64,000 nucleotides of DNA from Streptomyces sp. CB02009 (GTDB lineage Bacteria > Actinomycetota > Actinomycetes > Streptomycetales > Streptomycetaceae). The DNA lies in contig NZ_LIVV01000003.1 of NCBI RefSeq assembly GCF_001905825.1, positions 292,956 through 356,955 of the forward strand, in the 5' to 3' direction. The notes below the pieces were generated by a model. That model did not search any database, was not told the origin of the DNA, and worked only from the letters and a program-made list of their open reading frames with translations. Made by a program: the position numbers and the translations under genes. This document shows, one piece after another, positions 35,353 to 42,309 of this stretch. Positions within the stretch are counted from its first letter, which is position 1. Each line of letters starts with the position of its first letter.

Positions 35353-36381
35353 TCAGGCGGATTCGAGGGGCCGGCACAACCGCGCGGTGTGCACCGTCAC
35401 GGCGGTCAGATAGAAGGCGTCGGGACGCCAGAGGACACCGGTGCAGGCGTCCCCGTCGAGGAGCTGCTCCACGGTGAGCCGGTCCACCAGGTCGAGGCGC
35501 TCACCGACGTCGGCGAGCAGCCCGTGCAGCCGGGTGTGGAGATGCCGGCGCACCGGTACGTCGAGCGGGGCCGGGAACTCGATGAGGAACGTACGGGTCC
35601 CGGCGGGCACGAGTCCCGCCGAGGCCAGCAGGCAGGGCCAGTCCTCGACGACGGAGGTGGCGCCGGGGAGCCGGGACCGCCGGGCGGTGACCTGCTCCTC
35701 GACGGCGGCGTCCAGGCGCGCCTGGAGCCCGGGGCGGCCGATGCCGATGTCCCGGGGCAGGAAGCGCGGCGGGAGGCCCCGCTCGGCGACGGCGAGCAGC
35801 CCGCCGGGCCGCAGCGCGGAGGCCAGGCTGCGCAGGGCGGCCTGCTGGTCGCCGAGGTGGCGGCAGACGTTCCCGGTCCAGATCAGGTCGACGGGACCCG
35901 ACCGGGCGAACTCCTCGGGTCGTTCCGCCTGCTGCGTGGTGATCCGGTCGGCCAGCCCGTGCTCGGCGGCCCGGGCCTCGGCCCGGGCGAGCAGTGCGGC
36001 CGACCGGTCCACGGCGAGCACCCGGGCCTGCGGGAAGGCCTCGGCGAGGGCGCGGGAGGCCACGCCCGGGCCGCTGCCGACGTCGAGGATCCGGCGGACG
36101 GCCGCCGTGGCCCGGTCCGCGGGACCGAGCAGCCCGTGCAGCCAGTGGGCCGCCTCGGCCAGGAAGTCGGCGTGCAGTTCGGCCTCCTGCTCGGCGGGGT
36201 GCTCGGCGCGGTCCTCCGCCCGGTCCTCCGCGCGGTCCTCCGCCCGGTCCTCCGCGCGGTCCTCCGACCGGTCCTCCGCGCGGTCCTCCGCGTCGTACTC
36301 GGCTCCCGGGTCGCCCGCGGGTACGTCCGCGGCGCCGAGGGCGTCACCGGCGAGGCCTCCGGTGCCATGCGTGGGTGTCAT
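35353..36381 (-). CDS. SAM-dependent methyltransferase with EDRA-repeat N-terminus
   Basis: This 342-aa class I methyltransferase has motif I in RILDVGSGPGVASRALAEAFP (about residues 98-118), ARVLAVDRSAALLARAEARA as motif II and VDLIWTGNVCRHLGDQQAALRSLASALRPGGLLAVAERG as motifs IV-V. The first ~90 residues contain a highly charged EDRA/EDRS tandem repeat from a 12-bp minisatellite. Its ATG overlaps the thioesterase stop. It also has its own putative operator/promoter inside the thioesterase 3' end, exactly 43 nt upstream. Sharing that element with the dithiol oxidase suggests S-methylation of the reduced dithiol as a back-up detoxification, but the substrate is unproven. Confidence 0.84.
   Translation of the reverse strand: MTPTHGTGGLAGDALGAADVPAGDPGAEYDAEDRAEDRSEDRAEDRAEDRAEDRAEDRAEHPAEQEAELHADFLAEAAHWLHGLLGPADRATAAVRRILDVGSGPGVASRALAEAFPQARVLAVDRSAALLARAEARAAEHGLADRITTQQAERPEEFARSGPVDLIWTGNVCRHLGDQQAALRSLASALRPGGLLAVAERGLPPRFLPRDIGIGRPGLQARLDAAVEEQVTARRSRLPGATSVVEDWPCLLASAGLVPAGTRTFLIEFPAPLDVPVRRHLHTRLHGLLADVGERLDLVDRLTVEQLLDGDACTGVLWRPDAFYLTAVTVHTARLCRPLESA
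36206..36289 (-). repeat. 7 x 12-bp in-frame minisatellite
   Basis: Seven consecutive 12-bp units (GCSCGGTCCTCC on the plus strand) encode repeated Ala-Glu-Asp-Arg near the N-terminus of the methyltransferase. The units differ only at one or two positions, alternating GCG and GCC. Confidence 0.9.
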
Positions 36382-37235
36382 ACGGTCACCTCCGCCGGCC
36401 AGGATGGGGACGCCGGGGACACCGGACAACTCTTGTTGCCGGTTCCGGGACCGACCGCCGGATCGTACGGACGGGAACCGGCCGGTACGCGGGAAGGTCC
36501 GCCGCCTGCGGCGCGCGACGCGCGGACCCGCGGGCGCATCAGGTCCCGGCTGAAGGTGTCGAGCAGCTCCCACCGGGCGGTCAGCGGGAAGTAGTGGCCG
36601 CCGGGGACCGTGTCCACCCGCAGGGACCGCCGGGTGCACCGGCGCCACGCGGCCAGATCGGCCCCGCCGACACTCCGGTCCTCGCTGCCGCCCATGGCGG
36701 TGACCGGGCAGTGCACGACATGGCGGGGGTCGCGCCGGTACGCCTCCAGGACGGCGAGGTCGGCACGGAGCGCGGGCAGTACCCGGGGCGCCCGCGACGG
36801 GTCCAGGGCGCCCGGGGGGATCCGGCCCCGCCGCCCGAGCCGGCGCAGCAGCTCGGCGTCGGGCAGCTGGGAGACGGCGTGCTCCGGGGCCGGCCGGTAC
36901 GGGACGCCGGCCCCGGAGACGTACAGCCGCTCGGCCACCGCGTCGTACTGCCACTCCAGGCGGGCGGCGATCTCGTACGCGAGGAGGGCGCCGAAGCCGT
37001 GCCCGTAGAGGGCGAAGGGGCGGTCACGCATGCGGGCCACGTACGGCAGGATCTCGGCGAGCAGCGGTTCGAGCCGGCCGCAGGGGCGGCGGCGCGGATG
37101 GCGGCCGCGGCCGGGCAGTTCGACGGGGGTGACGACCACCGAGGTCCCGAGGGCCTCGGCCCAGGGCAGGTAGACCCCCGCCGAGGCGCCCTCGAAGGGG
37201 AGGCAGAACAGCCGCACCGACGTGTCGCCGCTCAT
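36378..37235 (-). CDS. Second type II thioesterase
   Basis: This 285-aa alpha/beta-hydrolase of the type II thioesterase family has LFCLPFEGASAGVYLPWAEAL at the N-terminus, a nucleophile motif GHGFGALLAYEIA (GxGxG with Gly-His-Gly-Phe-Gly), AMGGSEDRSVGG and VPGGHYFPLTARWELL with the histidine. The expected GxSxG serine is replaced: the motif reads G-H-G-F-G with no serine, so hydrolytic activity is doubtful. That makes it either a dead or repurposed hydrolase, unlike the intact GHSFG of the hlmC-like enzyme. Start and stop both overlap neighbours (ATGA). The last ~40 residues run through the putative operator of the next gene and look added on. Confidence 0.85.
   Translation of the reverse strand: MSGDTSVRLFCLPFEGASAGVYLPWAEALGTSVVVTPVELPGRGRHPRRRPCGRLEPLLAEILPYVARMRDRPFALYGHGFGALLAYEIAARLEWQYDAVAERLYVSGAGVPYRPAPEHAVSQLPDAELLRRLGRRGRIPPGALDPSRAPRVLPALRADLAVLEAYRRDPRHVVHCPVTAMGGSEDRSVGGADLAAWRRCTRRSLRVDTVPGGHYFPLTARWELLDTFSRDLMRPRVRASRAAGGGPSRVPAGSRPYDPAVGPGTGNKSCPVSPASPSWPAEVTV
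36424..36452 (-). promoter_or_regulatory. Putative operator, copy 2 (CAACAA-GAG-TTGT) before methyltransferase
   Basis: On the minus strand: GGTCCCGG, AACCGG, then CAACAA-GAG-TTGTCC. It lies inside the 3' end of the thioesterase coding sequence and exactly 43 nt before the methyltransferase ATG, the same spacing as copy 1. The leader after it (CCTGGC, GGCGGAGGTGA) also matches that of the dithiol oxidase gene. Confidence 0.65.
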
Positions 37236-37885
37236 CGGGCCACCGGTCCCCGGGGCCGTACGCGGGGGAGCGGACCGCCCGGCGCGACAGGGCCGGGTGA
37301 AGTGGCACCAGGTGAAGCAGGACCAGGCGGAACAGGACCAGGTGAAGCAGGGCCCGGTTGTCCCGCGCCCGCTGACGCCGCGCCCGCTGACGCCCCGCCC
37401 GGTAGCGCCACGCCTGGTAGCGCCGCGACCGCCGCCCCGCGCGGGATGCCGCCGCGCAGCAGGACCGCGTACGCCTCGGCCGCCTCCTCCAGGATCCGGA
37501 GCCCCGCACGCCGGTCCATCAGCGCGCGGGCGTACCGCCAGGCGAAGGTCCAGTCGCGGTCGGAGCGCCGGATGAGCGTGGCGCACATCAGCGGGGCCCG
37601 GTCGAGGGGGAGTCCGGTGGCGGACTCCCCGGCGAGGCGTTCGGCGAGCCGGGTGTCCTGCACCTCGGCCCGGGTGGCCCGCCAGTCCACGATCTGCAGT
37701 CGGAAGCGGGCCTCGGGCCGCAGCGTGCGGCGCAGCAGGCCGTCCGGCCCGCGGTGGAGCGCGGTGCGGGGCAGGGGCGTTCCGTCCAGGACGGACTGCC
37801 ACGCCTGCTCGTACACGTACGGCACGACTCCGCGCAGGGACATGACGAACTGTTCGGTGCGGAGCTCCTCGCTGATCGCGGACAC
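37232..37885 (-). CDS. hlmK: Degenerate condensation-domain protein (HlmK type)
   Basis: This 217-aa protein is similar to part of an NRPS condensation domain: RFRLQIVDWRATRAEVQDTRLAERLA, PLDRAPLMCATLIRRSDRDWTFAWRYARALMDRRAGLRILEEAAEAYAVLL. The catalytic HHxxxDG is replaced by a YARALMDRR version, so it cannot catalyse condensation in the usual way. An inactive condensation-like protein (HlmK) is a known member of the holomycin cluster. The C-terminal third is a Gly/Ala/Pro collagen-like tail from degenerate DNA repeats (37240-37440). The GTG has GGAGGGAG about 9 nt upstream. First gene of a three-gene operon with thioesterase and methyltransferase, under the shared promoter. Confidence 0.75.
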   Translation of the reverse strand: MSAISEELRTEQFVMSLRGVVPYVYEQAWQSVLDGTPLPRTALHRGPDGLLRRTLRPEARFRLQIVDWRATRAEVQDTRLAERLAGESATGLPLDRAPLMCATLIRRSDRDWTFAWRYARALMDRRAGLRILEEAAEAYAVLLRGGIPRGAAVAALPGVALPGGASAGAASAGAGQPGPASPGPVPPGPASPGATSPGPVAPGGPLPRVRPRGPVAR

Positions 37886-37995
37886 GCGGTACCGCTCCCT
37901 CCATCAGATTCACGCCAATTGGCCGGTGGTGAACTCACGGATCGGGGCAACCGCTTTTCGGGCTGTTCACTGGTCACCGCCCCACATCGGTGCCG

Positions 37996-38055
37996 ACCGT
38001 ACCCGTGCGGTCCCCATTCACCTCAATACGGGGCCACCGAAGCAATGGCCGAAGG
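37996..38055 (-). promoter_or_regulatory. hlmK operon promoter with shared regulatory element (copy C)
   Basis: On the minus strand two TTCGG-type repeats 12 bp apart end in CCGTATTGAGG; -35 is TTGAGG (38026-38021). After 19 bp comes TACGGT (-10, 38001-37996). The palindromic arm is weaker than in copies A and B. It lies in the 469-bp gap (37886-38354) between the hlmK-like gene and the LuxR-type regulator. The rest of that gap shows only a possible plus-strand promoter (TAGCGT near 38115) and no gene I can support. Confidence 0.65.
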
Positions 38056-38354
38056 AATACGTTCGGAATCCGTGCGGTGAGCTCCGCTGTACAAATATCG
38101 CGGCCCCCGTGTTAGCGTCGGGATCCTCGGAGGTGTGGGCCGTTCACCGGTGTTCGGGGGATCGGCGTGGAGGAGTTCGACCGGTCTCCACGTCGTCTGA
38201 AGAAGGCATTTCCAGCACGACGGCGACGGTTCGGGCCATGACCTGAAAAGGGCCTTGACGGCGCCGGCTCCACAGCTTTTCCGCAAGGCCTCCCCCTGCC
38301 GAAGTGGCGATCTCGTCCGAGTCATTCCACTGTTCGGCAGGGAGGTGTGGGGCG

Positions 38355-41300
38355 GTGCCCAAGGAGCTGTTCGGCAGGAGCGAGGAATCGAAGACCATCA
38401 CCGAGATACTGGACGCCGCGAGAGCGGGTGCGGGCGCCGTCGCCCTCGTGGAGGGCATCATCGGCACCGGCAAGACCTCGCTGCTGCGCTGGGCCGAGGA
38501 GACGGCCCGCGACCGGGGCATGACCGTCCTCTCCGCCACCGCCTCCCCGGCCGAGCAGCGTTTCCCCCTCGGGGTCGTGCACCAGCTGCTCGGGACGCTG
38601 CCGGAGACCGCGGACGGCTGGGACCGCACCTTCGCCGCCTACGGCGCACCGCACGGCGACGGCCGGGCCGAGCCCGACTACCCGCTCCTCGCGGAGCTGT
38701 GCGCGAGCGTCGGGCGGGCCGCCCGGCGCACCCCGATCCTGCTGACCGTCGACAGCGTCCAGCACGTCGACTGCCCGTCGCTGCTGTGGCTGGGCTTCCT
38801 GAGCCGCCGCCTGGAGAACCTCCCCGTCGTCCTGCTGGCCACCAAACGCTGCGGCGAACCGGCCAGCGACCAGCACCTTCTGGTCGAGTTCATGGAGGGG
38901 CTGCGCCCCGACCGCCACATCCATCTGAGCGACCTCAGCCCGAGCGCGGCGCTCGATCTGGCCACGTCGCTCTGCGGCCACGGCCACGGTCACGAGGCCG
39001 TGGACGCGCTGGTCGCAGGCACCGGCGGGAACCCGTACCTGCTGACCGAGCAGATACGGACGGGCCCGACGGGCCGCTCCGGTCCCCTCCTCCCCGCCGG
39101 CACGGGCCACCTCGGGGGGCCGACGGGGCTCCCAGGTCTGCCAGGTCTGCCGGGGCTACCTGGGATGCCGGGTCTGCCGGGTCTGCCGGGGCGTTCCGGT
39201 CACCCGGCGTCTCCGGGGTACGCCACTTCTCCCGGGCACCCCACGGGTCCCCGGCACCTCACTCGTCCCGCGGACTCCGCCGAGGCGCGCCCCGGCCGGA
39301 CGCCGGGCGGCCCGCCGGACGAGCGGCTGGGGCTCCAGGCCGTCAAGGAGCGCATCCTGTGCATGCTGCGGCGCATCGACCCGTACGGCCTGGAGATCGC
39401 CCGCGCCGCGAGTATCCTCTGCGGTCCGGTGGACGCCGCCCTGCTCGCGGACCTCTGCGGCCTCCCCACCGAGGACGCGTGTCGATGTATCAGCAGACTC
39501 ACGGAATCCGGACTGCTCTGTCCCCATGACATGAAGTTCCGCCACCCCCTCCTCGCGGGGCTGCTCTACCAGGACATCCCGTGCGCCGAGCGCGCCGAAC
39601 TGCACCGGCTCGCCGCCCGCAGGATGCGGCACCGCGGCGATCCGGGCGAGGACGTCGCCGCCCATCTGCTGCGCTCCCACCGCCTGGACGAACCCTGGAT
39701 GGCGCAACTCCTCATGGAGGTCGCCCAGGGCGTGGTCGAGCACGACCCGGCGGGCGCCCGCCGGCTGGTCGAGAAGGCCGTCCTGCACGGTGTGCCCGAG
39801 GGGCACGAGGACCGGGCGGAGACCCTGCGGATCCAGGCCCTCAGCGGCCTCGACCTGCCCGCCGCGGCACGCGCCCTGACCGCGCACACCTCCACCGTCA
39901 CCGCGCCCGCCGAAAGGTTCCGGCACGCGCTGCTGCTCTCCGATCTCCGGCTGCGCCTGGACGACACCGCCGGAGCGCTGGAGGTCCTAGAGGAGGCCCG
40001 GCGGGAGACGGCGGGCACCCTCGACCCGACCTCCGCGGCCCGACTGCGCGAGGCGATGGCGCAGGTACGGTTCCACGACGGCGGCCGCCCCGAGGCCGGC
40101 GCCCACGGGTCCGGTGCCCACGGGTCCGACGCCCACGGGGCGGGCGCCCATGGGTCCGACGCCCACGGGCCGGGCGCCCACGGGTCCGGTGCCCACGGGG
40201 CGGGGAGCCCCGAAGGCGGCGGCACGCCCGGCGACGCGGGTCACCCCTCCCGCCACGGGCGTCACCCCGGCGAGGAGGACCGGCTGTTGCGGGTGCTGCT
40301 CCTGCGTACGGCCGCCGGCGACTCGGCGGCCGCGGCGCGGCGGATCGCCGACCGGCTGCTGTCCGTGCCCCGCGCCCCGTACGGCTCCGCCCGCTGGTAC
40401 CAGGCGCTGCTCGCCCAACTGTGGGCGGGCGACGCGGAGGAGGCCCGGCGGCACATCGACACCGAGGTCGGACTCGCCCGCACCGACGGCAGCACGACCC
40501 GGATCGCCGAGGCGCTGGCCGTCCGCGGACTGGTGCAGCTGCACCGCGGGCAGCTGGCCCGGGCCGAGGACGACGCCCGCGAGGCGCTCGACCTGCTCAC
40601 CCGGATCCGCGCCGGCCGGTTCCACGTGGGGCCGCTCGCCCTCAGCGTGCTCATCGACGTCGCCCTGGAACGGGACGACGTCGCCGCGGCGGGGGCCCTC
40701 CTCGACGCCGCCCCGCCGCTCCCCGGCGACCGGCCGGTCACCTGGTGGCGGCTGCACCTGCTGCACAGCGCCGGACGGGCCCTCGGCCGGCTCGGCGAGG
40801 CGCGGCGCGGTCTGGTGCTGCTGGCCCACTGCGAGGAGGAGCTGGGCCGCCGTGGCATCGTCAACCCGGCGGTCCTGCCCTGGCGTTCCACCCGCGCGGG
40901 CCTCCAGCTGGCCCGGCGCAACGTGGCCGCGGCCCGCCGTGCCGCCCAGGAGGAGACCGTGCTCGCCCACCGCTGGGCCGCCCCCTTCGCGCTGGGCCGG
41001 GCGCTGGTCGCCGAGGCGGCGGCGACCTCGGGCCGCGAGGCACTGCGGCTCGCGGACCGGGCCGTGGAACTCCTCGAACCCAGCCCGGCGCCCCTGCTGT
41101 TCGCCCACGCCCTGTACGCGGCCGGGCGCGCCCACCGGCAGAGCGGCACGCCCCGCCGGTCCCGCGAACTGCTCCACCGCGCCAACGAGGTCGGCATCTC
41201 GCTGGGCGCCGAAGGCCTGGTCGAGGCGGTGCAGCGGGAGCTGCGGGACGCGGGCGGCCGCCCCGACCCGCGCAAGGACTCGACGGAGTCGCTGCTCACC

Positions 41301-41540
41301 CCCACGGAGCGGCAGGTCTCCGAACTGGCCGCCCGCGGCATGAGCAACCGTGACATCGCGCGGCTGCTCCAGGTGAGCCTGCGGAACGTCGAGTCCCATC
41401 TCACCCACTCGTACCGGAAGTTGCGCATCAGCGGCCGGCACGAGCTGGCCCGCTTCTTCCCCGCCGACGAACCCCCGGAACCGGCACAGGTCCTCCTCTA
41501 CCAGCACCGGGCCGCCCTCACCCCGACCGCCAACCCCTAG
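38355..41540 (+). CDS. LAL-type LuxR regulator (AAA ATPase, TPR, HTH)
   Basis: This ~1061-aa large ATP-binding LuxR regulator has an N-terminal AAA ATPase (LFGRSEESKTITEIL, Walker A GIIGTGKTSLLRW, Walker B-like PILLTVDSVQHVD), a long alpha-helical repeat middle, and a C-terminal LuxR helix-turn-helix (LTPTERQVSELAARGMSNRDIARLLQVSLRNVESHLTHSYRKL). The GTG at 38355 is used because GGAGG lies 9 nt before it; an in-frame ATG at 38304 is the alternative. Two low-complexity inserts, a GLP repeat (39127-39195) and GAHGS repeats (40098-40202), interrupt the ATPase and middle regions. It marks the right edge of the cluster. It may bind the shared palindromic element. Confidence 0.92.
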   Translation: MPKELFGRSEESKTITEILDAARAGAGAVALVEGIIGTGKTSLLRWAEETARDRGMTVLSATASPAEQRFPLGVVHQLLGTLPETADGWDRTFAAYGAPHGDGRAEPDYPLLAELCASVGRAARRTPILLTVDSVQHVDCPSLLWLGFLSRRLENLPVVLLATKRCGEPASDQHLLVEFMEGLRPDRHIHLSDLSPSAALDLATSLCGHGHGHEAVDALVAGTGGNPYLLTEQIRTGPTGRSGPLLPAGTGHLGGPTGLPGLPGLPGLPGMPGLPGLPGRSGHPASPGYATSPGHPTGPRHLTRPADSAEARPGRTPGGPPDERLGLQAVKERILCMLRRIDPYGLEIARAASILCGPVDAALLADLCGLPTEDACRCISRLTESGLLCPHDMKFRHPLLAGLLYQDIPCAERAELHRLAARRMRHRGDPGEDVAAHLLRSHRLDEPWMAQLLMEVAQGVVEHDPAGARRLVEKAVLHGVPEGHEDRAETLRIQALSGLDLPAAARALTAHTSTVTAPAERFRHALLLSDLRLRLDDTAGALEVLEEARRETAGTLDPTSAARLREAMAQVRFHDGGRPEAGAHGSGAHGSDAHGAGAHGSDAHGPGAHGSGAHGAGSPEGGGTPGDAGHPSRHGRHPGEEDRLLRVLLLRTAAGDSAAAARRIADRLLSVPRAPYGSARWYQALLAQLWAGDAEEARRHIDTEVGLARTDGSTTRIAEALAVRGLVQLHRGQLARAEDDAREALDLLTRIRAGRFHVGPLALSVLIDVALERDDVAAAGALLDAAPPLPGDRPVTWWRLHLLHSAGRALGRLGEARRGLVLLAHCEEELGRRGIVNPAVLPWRSTRAGLQLARRNVAAARRAAQEETVLAHRWAAPFALGRALVAEAAATSGREALRLADRAVELLEPSPAPLLFAHALYAAGRAHRQSGTPRRSRELLHRANEVGISLGAEGLVEAVQRELRDAGGRPDPRKDSTESLLTPTERQVSELAARGMSNRDIARLLQVSLRNVESHLTHSYRKLRISGRHELARFFPADEPPEPAQVLLYQHRAALTPTANP
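40098..40202 (+). repeat. 7 x 15-bp in-frame minisatellite in LAL regulator
   Basis: Seven units of about GGCGCCCACGGGTCC encode GAHGS/GAHGP/DAHGA repeats in the middle of the regulator. A second, 9-bp repeat (GLP units) lies at 39127-39195 in the same gene. Confidence 0.88.
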
Positions 41541-41622
41541 TCGCCGGCCCCGCCCTGGAAACCCCGGCCCCGGCCCCGGGCCCCTGGGAACCCCGGGCCC
41601 TGGGCCCCCGGCGACCGTCGCC

Positions 41623-42309
41623 CTAGGGCTCGATCAGGCCCACCCGGATCGCGTACCGGGTCAACTCCAGGCGGTCGCGCATGCCGAGCTTCTGGAGGAG
41701 GTTGGCGCGATGGCGTTCCACCGTCTTCGGGCTGATGACGAGGAGGTCGCCGATCTCCTTGGAGCTGTGCCCCTCCGCGACCAGCTTGAGGATCTCCTCC
41801 TCGCGCTCCGTGACGGCCTTGTCCGGCAGGGGCCTGCCCTGCTCGGCCCGGTCGAGGTAGGTGCGGATCAGGGCGGTCTCCGCGCCGGGGTAGATGAAGG
41901 GCTCGTCGCGGACCGCCGCCCGGCAGGCCTCCACCAGGTCGCGGTCCGCCACCGACTTCAGGACGTAGCCGCTCGCGCCGGCCTTCAGGGCCTCGAAGAA
42001 GTACTGCTCGTTGTCGTACATCGTGAGGATCAGGATCCTCAGCTCCGGCTGGAGGCGGCTGAGTTCGCGGGCCGCCTGGAGGCCGGTCATGCGCGGCATC
42101 GAGATGTCGAGGACGGCGAGGTCGACGGCCTCGGAGCGGGCCAGGGCCACCGCCTCCGCGCCGTCCGCCGCCTCCGCGACGACCGTCAGGTCCGGCTCCG
42201 CGTCCAGGATCAGCCGCACTCCGCCGCGGACCAGCGCGTGGTCGTCCGCGAGGAGGATCCGGGTGGGGGCCGGGGGTGCCGGGGCCGTGGGAGGTGTGGG
42301 GGCCGTCAT
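41623..42309 (-). CDS. NarL-family response regulator
   Basis: This 228-aa response regulator has the receiver domain RILLADDHALVRGGVRLIL, with the phospho-acceptor aspartate in DLAVLDISMPRMTGL (about residue 70) and the lysine in GYVLKSV. A C-terminal LuxR HTH follows (VTEREEEILKLVAEGHSSKEIGDLLVISPKTVERHRANLLQKLG). Its ATG overlaps the stop of the histidine kinase gene, so the pair is one operon. The gap to the LAL gene (41541-41622) holds GGGCCC-type palindromes and long complementary GTCGCCGG/CCGGCGAC arms, probably the terminator for both convergent genes. Target genes are unknown. Confidence 0.93.
   Translation of the reverse strand: MTAPTPPTAPAPPAPTRILLADDHALVRGGVRLILDAEPDLTVVAEAADGAEAVALARSEAVDLAVLDISMPRMTGLQAARELSRLQPELRILILTMYDNEQYFFEALKAGASGYVLKSVADRDLVEACRAAVRDEPFIYPGAETALIRTYLDRAEQGRPLPDKAVTEREEEILKLVAEGHSSKEIGDLLVISPKTVERHRANLLQKLGMRDRLELTRYAIRVGLIEP

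Noticed and set aside
18954..36452. The GGCAACAA elements as SigR (disulfide-stress) promoters
   Set aside because: SigR promoters need GGGAAT and GTT 16-18 bp apart; here the GGAA-like and GTT parts are only about 13 bp apart and copy 3 lacks GGAA.
36206..40202. Regularly spaced short repeats resembling a CRISPR array
   Set aside because: The repeats (9, 12 and 15 bp) are contiguous with no unique spacers, keep reading frame, and lie inside genes; they are minisatellites. No cas gene is present.
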